Of a stretch of DNA of 64,000 bases, positions 14,394 to 25,799 are shown piece after piece. The first letter of the stretch is position 1, and every line of letters starts with the position of its first letter. The notes under the pieces are model-generated. The model did no database searches. It saw only the letters and a program-made list of their open reading frames with translations, and was not told the DNA's origin. This DNA comes from Hyaloscypha bicolor E. Taxonomy: Eukaryota; Ascomycota; Leotiomycetes; Helotiales; Hyaloscyphaceae. The stretch lies in contig NW_020194659.1 of NCBI RefSeq assembly GCF_002865645.1, positions 4,688-68,687 of the forward strand, given 5' to 3'. The position numbers and the translations under genes were made by a program.

Positions 14394-14399
14394 TATAAA
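14394..14399 (+). promoter_or_regulatory. TATA box candidate of the 14561 gene
   Basis: TATAAA lies about 165 bases upstream of the start codon. It is followed by a leader rich in CATCAACACCATC repeats (14438-14465), a composition common in ascomycete 5' leaders. There is no experimental support. Confidence 0.35.
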
Positions 14400-14560
14400 C
14401 TCTTCTTCATCACTATTACACCACTACTCAAGAATATCATTAACACCATCAACACCATCAAAACCATTGAATATTTTACAAATATTGACAGCGGTAGCGG
14501 GGAAATCCACAGCCTCGCTAAATTTTATATCTTCGTTAGCACAAGACGATATATATTACT

Positions 14561-16560
14561 ATGGCAGCACCATTTGGTTTCTCGGTTGGTGACTTTATTG
14601 CGGTTGGCCAGCTCATTCAACAAGTCACAGTGGAACTTCGAGAGGTATGTAGAGTTGCTGTCTCGCGATACTGTTAAGCTCTCGCGCAAAAGATGCTAAA
14701 ATTTGAATAATCGCATCGTAGAACGGCGAATCTGCGTCCGAATACCAGCATCTGATCATCGAACTGGAATCTCTCGACCGCGCATTAAAACAACTCTATA
14801 CCCTTCGGCCTGCGAAACACGAACTCCTTCAGCTCAATGCGATCCGAGCGACAGCCTTATTATGCCAGATCCCGCTGCGCGAATTCTTGGCAAAGATATC
14901 TAAATTCGACCAAAGATTGGGAACATGGAATTCTACGGACCAGAGGTTTAAAGGGTTCCATCGACGGATGCAGTGGAGATTGGCATATCAGGATGATGTG
15001 AAAGAGCTGAGAACAAAGCTGGGGAGCCATGTTGCCACAATCTCTCTCTTGCTTATGACGCAGACTGTGTCTTCTATCGTGGGGGCAGAGACCGACCTGG
15101 CAGAAGTTGCTTGCGAGTTCCGGGACAATATTCTGGCACACAGAAGGCTGCTGGAAGATGTCAAAGTTGGGGTCGACACATCAATAGCCCGCCATGTTGA
15201 AACGAAATTACAACTTGAAAGTCAAGCGGCCGCCGTGAGAACCCTGGATCAAAAGGCAGGTCAGACGATTCAACAGCTTCACTACGAGAATGTATTGATC
15301 CAGGAAGTCAAGTTAGCAGTTTCAATTACGGAAGAGCGTACAAGATCTATTCTAGCCATAGCCACCGATGCTCTCTCTCAAGCAGCACTTGGCTTATTGA
15401 CTCTTCGCGATATTGCAAGACAACTATACAATCTGACAACTTTGATCACCAAATTCACGGACGAGATAAAAGAGACCATTGCATTGTTAATGGGGCAATT
15501 CGCGCGCTTATACCAGATACTCCAACATCTTGAAACGAGTCTGGCGAAGAGGATATGTTTGCCTATTGTGCAATTCACAGATGCTTTGGGAGATTCGATG
15601 GCCTTGCCATTCCAAGTCTGCGCGCAATGGAAAACCTTTCGGCTCATGCTCGACGTGGTTTTTGATGGACGGCCCGGAAAGTCTCGGGTGGACATGGGGA
15701 ATTTCCTAATCATGCATGCTGCTGGAGGTCGAGCCCTTCTCGAGAATAACTGGAGTTATGCAGTTAGGGAGGGTGACCATCTCCAAATGTCGATGGTTTT
15801 GAATGATCTTCTGGGTATAGAGGATACTTGCCCATTCCCGAGCTGCAAAGCTTCACTTCACAATGCAGAGTTGGAGAACGATGGGAAAGTATGCGCAAAA
15901 TGTGGCCGGTGGTCAGTGATGAGGAAAATGGAAGGGGCATCAACTACACCGAATAACAGCCGCAGGACTTATTCTCGTCGTGCTCTCGAGGGCGTGACCG
16001 CAGATTATGAGGATTGGGAGCTAGGAGACAGCATAGTGGAAGATATTGAGCTGTATCGCTATGTACACGCAACAATTGGCGTTTCAACAGCCGATATTCA
16101 GCAAATAATCGATGCTGCAGAGATCACAGAGGAACATGCGGATATTGATGGCCGCCCTGAGAAGGGGAGTGCAAATGCATTAAACCCGCTGGATCACAAG
16201 CCGAGACCAATTAAGTTTAAGGACGCAATTGGGAGGAAATTCAGCTTCCCATTTCAGTTGTGTGCGACTTGGGCTGTAAGTACTTGTCATCGTCTTTCCT
16301 GCGATAATGGCCTAATAAGTCTCGATTTTTAGGGCATGGAGAAATTGATTACCCAGGCTTTCTTACATGTGGATGTCATCGGACCTCATGTAGTAGAAGG
16401 TCACTACGATCTAATTGGACCAAATGGGGAGATTATCCTACCCCGAGTATGGGAAACAAGTATTGAACCAGATTGGTTCATTAAGATGCACATGTGGCCT
16501 GTGCCTACGGAGGTGCCGGGGGTAAATTATGGCTTACCACCCCGGTGGCAGTATTTGTGA
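14561..16560 (+). CDS. NLR-like helical N-terminus plus two ubiquitin-like domains
   Basis: The gene is spliced from three exons: 14561-14644, 14722-16275 and 16333-16560, with GTATGT..TAG and GTAAGT..TAG introns of 77 and 57 nt. It gives about 621 residues. The start MAAPFGFSVGDFIAVGQLI and the helical region to about residue 110 resemble the N-terminal helical domain of fungal NLR/STAND-type and PigL-like proteins. A long helical, coiled-coil-like stretch follows. Two ubiquitin-like domains (ULD type) begin near residues 309 (FTDALGDSMALPFQVC) and 524 (FKDAIGRKFSFPFQLC). Between them is a four-Cys knuckle, CPFPSC..CAKC, near 397-425. There is no NTPase motif, so any signalling role is inferred from relatives. 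The frame is intact and there are no RIP-type stops, although the gene is embedded in transposon debris. A paralogue-like gene lies at 39282-41766. Family membership is likely; function is unknown. Confidence 0.85.
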
Positions 16561-16880
16561 AATTGGCAGATCAATATGAGGAAACGACACGTGATAAGAA
16601 GATATTCTTGAATTGCTTGAGTTGCGACTACCTAGGAGCTTAAGGCTCTATATATACACTGTAATAGGCTTACTAGAAGCTTCTAAGACTAATTACAAAT
16701 CAATTAGCTTTGTAATAACTACTAGAATCGTCTAGAAAGCAGAAGTCATGTGACCGGATAAGCGAATGTACTAGAATCCACCAGGAGGCACTGATTACAA
16801 ATCATTAGAAATCAACAGTATTCATCGGCAGAATAATCAAAGGTGGCTCCCCTTTCATTGAAATAACTATTGTATAACAC
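16561..16880. other. Intergenic, nothing recognised
   Basis: This is the short 3' flank of the ubiquitin-like gene. No reading frame or clear repeat is present apart from scattered CTAGAA motifs. Confidence 0.5.
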
Positions 16881-17445
16881 TAATATTTAGTGGACCTTCC
16901 TTCTGCAGCAATTACAGCTTCCATGCGTTTAGGCATTGACTTGACCAGCTCAATTAAGAGCCAAAGAGTAATTACAGTATTCCAAGCTTCCTAAATTTGC
17001 TCTCTTTGCACGTCGTATGATTTGAAAACGTAATCTCCGTACTTGTCTTCAAGATAATTCTTCCTGTATTTCCATACGGTCTCAATTGGATTGAGATCAG
17101 GCGAAAATGGAGGCCATTTAAAGCGAAGAATAGCATATGCTTCGATTATAGCAATAGTCTCCTTCGCAGCGTGGCCGGGAGCGTTGTCTTGCATGAATAA
17201 GAGCTCTCGTTCCTCTCCTTTCAAGCTATTATGATCAGCAAGGAATCGTGCTATAACAGGAAGAATACGTTGGCAGTAAGTCTTCGAGTTAATAGTTCCC
17301 CAATCCTTCTCTTAAAAAACGCCTGGTCCCTTAATACTCCCGTAAAAGCTCCCCTAGAACATCCATCCCTTCTTTCGTTGTATAGTACCTTCTCTTTTAC
17401 ATAATCGGGATCCCATTCTTCGCCAGGCTGTCGTAGTATCTTAGG
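16880..17445 (-). pseudogene. Tc1/mariner transposase relic (DDE_3)
   Basis: Reading the minus strand gives the C-terminal half of a Tc1/mariner-type transposase: GWMF, GSIKGPGVF, EKDWGTINSKTYCQRILPVI, then LLFMQDNAPGHAAKE with the second catalytic Asp, and WPPFSPDLNPIETVW with the third acidic residue. The longest open stretch is 17224-16991. Beyond its TAA/TAG the same frame continues to EAVIAAEGRSTKY. A frameshift lies near 17385-17400 and stops interrupt the frame. The N-terminal DNA-binding half is missing: the homology ends near 17445 where an unrelated GC-rich segment begins. The copy is inactive. Confidence 0.85.
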
Positions 17446-17615
17446 GTTAGGGTCCGGGAACGGGCAGCGGGAGTCGAGGTTGCGCAGCTGGGTATAACTA
17501 AGCAGGGTCGCTTCGCTCCAGCCCCTGCGCCTGCGGGCAGGCCTGTGGTATCTGCGGGATTCGAGGCGGGTAGCCTCGGGGAAGAGACGTTCGAGGGGGG
17601 ATACTACTGGAATAA
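17446..17615. other. GC-rich non-coding segment
   Basis: This is an unusually GC-rich 170 bp flanked by AT-rich DNA. It starts with TTAGGGTTAGGG, only two telomere-like units. No frame is convincing. It is probably the remnant of another repeat. Confidence 0.4.
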
Positions 17616-17736
17616 GGGTTGGCGGTATTGGGGCCTAATACCAGCTGCGCACTTGGTCGCTATGGCTTCCGAGGCCCATCGGTATTGGGTCGCAATACCA
17701 CGGCGAACTCGGTAATAGGCCCCAATACCGCCAACC
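17616..17736. mobile_element. Small inverted-repeat (MITE-like) element, about 120 bp
   Basis: GGTTGGCGGTATTGGGGCCT at 17617-17636 is matched by its reverse complement ending in CCGCCAACC at 17736, with one mismatch over about 26 bases. The interior holds another palindrome, GGTATTGGGTCGCAATACC. There is no coding capacity. Target duplications are not clear. GTTGGCGGTATCG near 37594 is a single similar end elsewhere. Confidence 0.6.
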
Positions 17737-17739
17737 ATT

Positions 17740-18845
17740 AATACAGTAGGAATAATGGATAGGATATAGCTTAGTTAAACCTCGTTATAGCTTAAGCTAA
17801 GATAACTCAGTTTTATAATAGCTCTTGTTACGATATCGACTTCGATAAAGATAACTTAGTTTGGCTTAATATATGTTACTTCTAGATACTATATCTATTT
17901 AAGAAATTAGATATACTAACTAATAGACTGCAATAGTAGTTATTAGAATTCTGTATGCATTTCCTAAATTTAGCCAAATTCTTACCAAAACTCACTCTCT
18001 TTAGTACTTTGTAATATAACAAATTTATATAATATTATAAAATAAGAGCTTGTAAATATATTAAACTTATTAAATAGAGTCTCTTTTATACTAAACTTTA
18101 TTTATAAGTATATAATACAGTATATTATTCAAGAATATTTAAATTTGCTAATAAATTTTGGGTAAGGTTTTTCTAGAGTATATTATAGCTATAATATAAA
18201 GATTCTGAGTTATATAAGTTAATTATATTACTTAAGATATATTAGTTTCTCAATTTTAATTAAAAGTATCAAAGAATTATTAACTTATAAGAGTATAAAG
18301 TTGCGATTTTTAGTAATAATTTTAATAATTTAGCCCGTATATAAATAATATATATAGAATTCTAACTACTACTATTAACTATTTAAAGTATTTAAGAAGA
18401 TCGGAAACTTATATTACTTGAAACTATTAGTAAATATAAAAGTCTATAATGTTTTTCTAACTAGTAAGCTATATAAAGATTTAAATAATCTCTTATTAAG
18501 CTAAATATAGAATACCCCTTTACTAATTAATATTATAAGTAATAATAAGTGAGAATTAAAAGAAGTACTTATATATTATAAGAAATACTTAATTCTTTCT
18601 TATTATATTACTTAGCTTAATTAAAATACTAATTTAAATTAGTATAATACTTTTAATTTAAAGTATACTTTATATAAAATCAAGGATTTTTATCTTAGTT
18701 ACCCTAAGTAAATAGAACTATTTATAAAGCTATTTAAATAAATTAAGGCTTAAAAAAATAATATAAATAATTATAATTACCTTAATAGTAATAAAGAAAT
18801 AGACTAATATTTAAGGATAACCTTTTTTAAAAGAAATAAATAATT
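17740..18845. repeat. AT-rich RIP-degraded stretch
   Basis: Nothing is coding. TpA-rich sequence of the same character as the other AT blocks lies between the small inverted-repeat element and the LTR pair that follows. Confidence 0.7.
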
Positions 18846-18847
18846 AT

Positions 18848-20448
18848 TATAATCTAAAGAATTATATATATCTTGGCTTTAAGGCTTAATAGCCTTACTA
18901 TATAGAGAAGCCAAAGACTAGAAATGAATTATAAGAACTAAGGGTTATATAATATACTAGCCGGCTAAATAGGTTATAAAAGCTTATATATTCTATAAGA
19001 TAGTCTAGTAGGGCTTATACTAGAAATCAGAGTTCTATATAAATAAAGTAATTTCCTAAATAATAAAACTTTATATTTAAATTTAAATAATAACTTACTT
19101 TATTTATAATATCTTAATTCTTATTAAAAACCAAATATTTTATAACTTTATTTTATTACTAATACTAACTAATAAGCCTATATACTATATACTAGTTAAA
19201 ATAAGGAATATTATAATAGTATAACAGGTAAAGCTTTCTAAAGCCTTATTTGCGGCTTAGCTAAAATTTACTAAAATTAAATAAATTAAAGAGCTTTTTT
19301 TTTATATTTAGTTACTTTTATTTCTTATTTTTTTTCTTTTAGTTATAAATTCTAAAAGACTCTTATTATTTTTAAATACTTATTATTAGTATATAAGGCT
19401 ATTACTATATATAATAGCTATTTTTCTAGAATAAATATTATATTTATATTTACGGAATTATATATAGAAAGTTTATATAAGGAAACTTCGAGATTAAAGA
19501 TTTTATTTTAAATTAATAAAAATAATATAAGAAATTAATAAATAATAGTTTTAATTTTAAAATAATAGATTTCTTTTACTTTTAATTTAGCTTTAATAAA
19601 AAATAGAAAAAGAAGGCAAGAGGATTATATTATATAATAATATATGTTTTTTAAGGTTCTGTTTTTATTATCTTAATTTAATTTATTAAAAGTAATTAAA
19701 ATATATAATATAACTTAAAAGCCATAAAAAAGATATAATAATTAGAAAAATAAGCTTTTATTAATTATTTAATTCTCTCTCTATTAGGGCTTATAATTAA
19801 AGTAGTATATTAAAGCTATAGAGGCTATTTATATATAAGAAAGTTTAATTACTAATTAAAATTAGGACCTTTCTTTTTTATTTATATTCTTAAACTAGTT
19901 ATATATCTCTTATAAATCCTAAAAGGAAATTAGATATTTATCTAAGTTTATATAAGTATTATATATATCTATTAAGGTCTATAAGTTAGCTTATATATTA
20001 CTAGAATACTCTAAGATTATTTTATAAATATAACTCTTAATATTTTTATTCTTTTATAATTATTATTCTTTTATATTTATATTATAATTCTAGAAATTAT
20101 AGATATCTTGGCTTTAAGGCTCGGTAGCTTTATTATATAAAGAAGTTAAAGCTAGAAATAAATTATAGGAACTAGAGTTATATAAAATATAAGATTTTAA
20201 AAAAGTTTTAGGATCTAAGGCTTTAGAAGCCTAGAAATTAAGAGCTTCTAAAGAATTAAAGTTCTATATAAATAAAGTAGTTTTTTTTTATAATAGAACT
20301 CTATATTTGAATATATATAATAATCTAATTATTACTTATAATATTTTAATTCTAATTAAAAACTAGATATCTTATAACTTTATTTTATTACTAATACTAA
20401 CTAATAAATCTATATATTATATATTAGTTAGAACCAGAAATATTATAA
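18848..20448 (+). mobile_element. Short LTR element with paired repeats (TRIM-like)
   Basis: A direct repeat of about 360 bp occurs at roughly 18848-19216 and 20093-20448. Shared landmarks are ATATCTTGGCTTTAAGGC, GTTCTATATAAATAAAGTA and TTTTATTACTAATACTAACT. They flank about 870 bp of interior with no pol-like sequence. The first base pairs after the left repeat (TAGTATAACAGG) weakly resemble a Copia-type initiator-Met primer site. Size and layout suggest a non-autonomous LTR element or an internally deleted Copia. Both repeats are RIP-mutated and the edges are approximate. Confidence 0.55.
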
Positions 20449-20906
20449 CTTAATTTCCTTATTTTATAATATTTCTATTAATTATAAAGTCTTTAAGCTA
20501 AAGCTCTTAATTTTTCTTTTTTTTTCTTTCTATTTTCCTTTAATAATATTATAGTATTCTTCTTAATAAGTTATTATATTTCTAGTAATAGTTATCTAAA
20601 TTAACTTATATAAAGTTCTACTAATATCTTAGAAGGCTTTAGTATTTTATTATATAAAATAATTCTATAGTTATTTATATTTATTAAAATTATATTTTTT
20701 ATTAAAAATATAAATAAAATATATATTATTATTAATAAATATAATTAAATTATAAAGTAATAATATATTATTATAAATATTTCTAGGCTATTATAAAGCC
20801 TTAAAAGAAATTATTTTAGAAGTTAGTATAGTTTTAGAAACTAATAAGATCCTAAAATCTATTTATATTATAGTTATTTTATATAGCTTATAATTTTAAT
20901 ATTATA

Positions 20907-21254
20907 TATTAAACTAGCTAAATAATAAAGCTAAAATTATATACTTATAATATAAACTAAATAAAATATATTAAATTAATTACTATTTTATAATAATAAA
21001 TAGCTTATATATAGCCCTAAATTTCCTAAGTTATATATACTAAATCTATAAACCAGAAAGCCTTATACTAAATTATTTAATTTTAGCTAAACTAATTTAG
21101 CCTTATAAGATATATTATATCCTAAATTAATTTTATAAAATATAATTTATTTAGTAATAAGCCTATAACTTAAGCTCTATTAGTATATAGCCTCTAAGGC
21201 TCTATTTTAGGGCTTACTAAGTTTATTAGAGGCTTTAGGCTTCTAAATTTAATA
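20907..21254 (-). repeat. LTR of the TGTTGAA...TTCAACA family (RIP-mutated)
   Basis: The sequence matches the repeats at 36606-36952 and 38179-38485 along its length (TATTAAACTAGCT at the start, AGGGCTTACTAAG near the end) with C-to-T and G-to-A changes. The ends TATTAAA and TTTAATA correspond to TGTTGAA and TTCAACA in the less mutated copy. It lies at the 3' side of the minus-strand Copia pol relic, so it is probably that element's 3' LTR. Confidence 0.65.
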
Positions 21255-23369
21255 GTTCTTTTATATATTACTAAAAATAGCCTTAAGAAAATAATTTCAA
21301 AAATTATTATTTTATTTATTAAAGCTTCTAGAGTTTTAGTATTCAAAAATTAAAAATAGCCTAAAAATAGCTTAAAAAACAGCCTGTAATTCCGTAATTA
21401 TAATATAAATAGCTCTTTAATATAGTACTTAAATATTATAAATAATAGAAGTTTAATAAATATATTAGCTATTATTTTTTTAATAGAAATATATTTAATA
21501 GTAATTTTATTAAAAGCTACTAGCTTTCTAATATAATAGTAATAAATATTAATATACTTAATTTAGCTATAAGCTATAAGGTTTCTAGCTAGTATTATAT
21601 AACTCTAATTATTACTAAATATAGAAATTAAAAAAGTAATATTTAAATATTAGATATATTTAAGTTCCTTAAATAAAGCCCTAATTTACTAGCCTTATTT
21701 ACTAGCCTCTAATAAGCTAATATACTCTAATTAGATAATAGAAATGGCTATATAATACTATTTAATAAAGAACTATATAATAGATTCTCTATTAAATAAA
21801 TATAAATATCCTATAATAAAGTATTTATTTATTATATTTCTTATAAAATCTATATTACTAAAGCTTTAAAACTTAAAGCTTTTAGTATTTCTAATATTAT
21901 ATAAGATATTATAATTTATAATATCTTTTAAATAATAAAATATCTTTAATATAATAGGTTTATTATAATACTAGCTAAGCTATCTAATTATATAAGTAAT
22001 ATTAGAATAAGCGTTTTTTAAAACTTATATAATATAGCTTATAGCTTTCTAATATAAGCTCTAATTAGCCTATTTCTTTTTTAATTATTTTATAATTAGG
22101 GTATTTCGATTATTTATAAGGAGATTTATAGGCTTAGCTTTTCCTAACCTAAATCTCTTTATAAGACCTATAATATATTTATTTTAATTAAGATATAAAA
22201 TATATTTTATATAATTTTTATATACCTAAATATCTAAAATTAGAGCTATATTTCCTAAATTCTTAATTTCCTATAAAGAGGCTATTTTATTAATAATTTT
22301 CTAAATAGCTTATAAATCTTAATTTAGAACTAGTATATTATTTATATAAAGTCCTATAATTATATTATAATTTATAATAATAAAGATATTTGATTTACTA
22401 AAATAGAAACTAAAACCGAGAATTTTAAATCTTATATAGGCTTTAATATATTACTTCTTCTCTAATTACTTAAGCCTATATAAGAAATTAAATAAAAGAA
22501 ATATTAAATCTTTAGTATATTTTAATATTTAAGAAACTTATATATATATTTTAGTATAGAGCTTAGAATATAAATAAATATTAATTATATTAATTTAATA
22601 TATTTTTAGGTTCTTATAAGTCTCTAAAGCTAGTAAAATCCTTAGGCTTTTAGCCCTAATAATAGAATTAAAAGTTTCTAAAAAATTATTTCCTGAAATT
22701 TAGCTAAAGCCTTAACTTATTAGCCGAGCTTTATACTAATTAATTAGGCTTATAGAAGTATATTTAATAATAAATATTTATTTATAGCCTATAGCTTTCT
22801 TTTTAGAAAATAATAATATAGCTTTTCAGGTATTTAGGGCTTATAGTTTAGTAAATTCTTTATTAATTACTTGCTTTTAATAAACTTTATAAATAAAGTT
22901 ATTTATAGCTTTAATATAGGTTCTTGAAATTAAATACCCTATAATTACTATATTTATATAGTGCCTTAAGGCCTTATAATTAGTAGTTTTCCCTAATTAT
23001 AAAAATTAGAATTCCCTAATTTAGTATTTCCTAAATTAGAATTTAAAGCTTCTATATTTATTACTATAGTATTTCTATAGTTCCTTGAAATACTTTACTA
23101 GAGATTAGGTAATAGGGAAATAAAAGCTAGTAAGTTATATATATTTTCTAAAGGCCCTATAATTATAGAAGCTTTAGATATTATAGGCTATTTTATTAAA
23201 TTAAATAGAACTATTTCTTTTCTAATAAGCTTTTTATTCTAGTTTTATTCTAATTACTTATTTTTATAAAAAACAGGTATTATAAATATTATAATTTTCT
23301 CTTTTTCAGGCTTATATAGCTTGTATTATCTTAATATAAATATATAGCCTATAAGACAGGCGTTATTAA
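21255..23369 (-). pseudogene. Copia-type pol relic: integrase end, reverse transcriptase, RNase H
   Basis: Minus-strand reading, with TAG/TAA taken as mutated Gln codons, gives a Copia layout. YKLYKPEKEK near 23300 matches the end of integrase. GLYINNILVL near 22350 matches the reverse-transcriptase YVDD motif, with Asp mutated to Asn as expected for G-to-A. GLIKRFRL and YQKAISYII follow. The RNase H part runs from about 21900 to 21600 and includes AISII..EYISLLEASK. Stops are abundant and the copy is dead. The upstream part of the element is cut off at 23369 by the nested LTR element. Confidence 0.75.
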
Positions 23370-23675
23370 TATAATATAATAGACTATACTTTCTAAAAAT
23401 TATATTATTTTAGTAATTTTAAGGTTTAGATTATATAATAAAAGCTATAGTCTTTTATATATAATTTACTGAAATTATATAAGAAAGCTAGTTTTTTTAT
23501 AATTCTAGAAAATAATTCTTTATAAGTATTTAATTAATTAAGCTTTTATATATTATATACTATTTATATTTTATTATTTATATTTTTAATTTATTATTTT
23601 ATTATTAAGTTATATTTTATATTCTAATATACTTTATATAAGTTTTTATTTTATTATAGTTTTTCTTTTATATAT
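23370..23675 (+). repeat. Left LTR of the nested element
   Basis: This is a 306-bp repeat preceded by ATTAA. It is more heavily mutated than its partner at 36116, for example AAAGCTATAGTCTTTTATATA against AAGGCCGCGGCCTTTTATATA. Confidence 0.7.
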
Positions 23676-25799
23676 TTTATAATAAGTAGTATAAAGAAAA
23701 TTAAAACTTTATAATTAAGGTAATACTTTTATAAAGTTCTAAAAAATATTTATAAAATAAATTATTAACTTAGTAAATTAGAAAAAAAAAGAACTATTAT
23801 AATATTTTAAGCTTAAGGCTAAAATATTAAAAATATATAAGTATTAATCTTAGGATTTTATATTAATTTCTAATATATCTAGTAATTTAAATATAGATTA
23901 ATTATAAAATATAATTATTAGTATAATATATAAAAATAATAGAAATAGAAACTAATTATAAAAAAAAAGAAATAAAGGAAATAAACTAAGAAATATTATA
24001 CTAAGATAATATAAATTAGATTTTAGTTAGAAATAAACTTTAATATTCGAAAATAAAATTATATTATTAATTTATATATTATTTTTAGTTATAATAAAAA
24101 CCGAAATAGAAATAGTATTAATTTTAGTAAAAAAGCTTATTTTTAAATCCAGAAAAGATATTTAAAAAAAGAAATATTCTTAATTTTAAATAAAATAATA
24201 AATAGAAATTAGAAATAAAAATTAAAAAGAAATCGGAAATAAGAAATTATATAAATAATCTAAAGAAGTTTCTAGAGAAAAAAAAGAATACTAAATAAAA
24301 TTAGAAAAGAAAATTTAAAAAAGTTAGAAAAATTAATAAAATTATATTTATTATTTTTATTATTACTTTTAATAATATTATTAAATATATCTAGTTTAGT
24401 AAAAATAGAAAAAAATATTATAAATATTAAGCTAATAAAATAGAAAAGAAAATATAAATAATAGAAATAAGATTAGAAAAGCTATTACTTTATTATTACT
24501 AATACTAAAATTCGAACCTTAATTATATTTATTATTATTAACTAGTTTCTTTCTAATTCCGGTTCCTAAATTAAAAAATATACTTAAATAAAAGGTTAGT
24601 TTTTTAGAAATTTTATTAATAAAAGCCTTAAATATAGAAACTTTATAATTAATTATAAAAGAAATTATTGAAATTAATATAATTAAAAATAAATATATAT
24701 TAATACCGAATTTAAATCTATTATTTATAAAAGCTTCTAAAGTATTATAATTTTAGGAAAGTAATATTTCTATATTCTTGAAATAGTATATAGATATATA
24801 TAAGAATTATTATGTTTCTAATAATATTAAAAGAAAAAGAATTATTTATTATATTTCTTTTATTTATAAAAATTAAATTAAGGCTATACTAAAGTAAGAA
24901 CATACGGTATTACTTGTTATATACCTAAGTAAACACGTAATTACCCCTTATAAAAACCCATACTTTACTACTTCTTTTACTATAAACTACTATTTTTCTT
25001 TTTTAATTATTATATAATAATAGAAGACTTAAACTCAGACCTAGAAATCTCAAATATTTTCTTTTTATCTGTTTTTAAGAATTACTAACTTAATAAGAAC
25101 TAGAGAACTTCTATTTATATTATTATTTATTTATTTTACTAGTAAAAAAAAAGCTATAGTCAAATTAGGAAGGTTATAAGCCTTACTAGAGAGAGAGAAT
25201 TTGGATTATATAATAGCCGGATAAGAAATATTACCCAGATTATATATAATCTTTATATAGGAATAGTAAAATAAATATAATAATTTGAGAAATAATTAGC
25301 TAAAATTAAAAATACTTACTTATTTTCTTAATAAAAAAGCCAGGAAAAAGAAAGATTTATAATATAGCCTATTTAAACTAAGTTCTTAATCCTGTTATTT
25401 TTTCTTAGTTTAATTTCCTAATAATAAAATAAAAGAAGTTTTTATTTATAAATAATAAAATAAAGCTATCTCGAAAGTTATATAAATTATATAGATTTAA
25501 TTAGTCTTTCTTTTTTTCTAATTTAAATCTAATTAAAAAGGTCTAGTAATAAATAAAAAATAAGATTATAAAGTTAGAAACTATTTTTATTTTAATTAAA
25601 GATATAAAAAGGGTTTTATAAAAACTATAAAATAAAGTTAATTTAATAGAATAGTAATATTTAATAGAGAGGCTTATTTATAAACTAGAAGATATAATTA
25701 ATAGTAAGGATATAGCTATTATATAATAAAGCCTTAATAAATCTAGTACTTTAATTATTTTAGGAATTATATTAAAGTATAGACTAAAAAATCGCGATT

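Noticed and set aside
17448..17459. TTAGGGTTAGGG telomere-like sequence
   Set aside because: Only two units, inside a GC-rich fragment and not followed by further repeats, so chance is sufficient.
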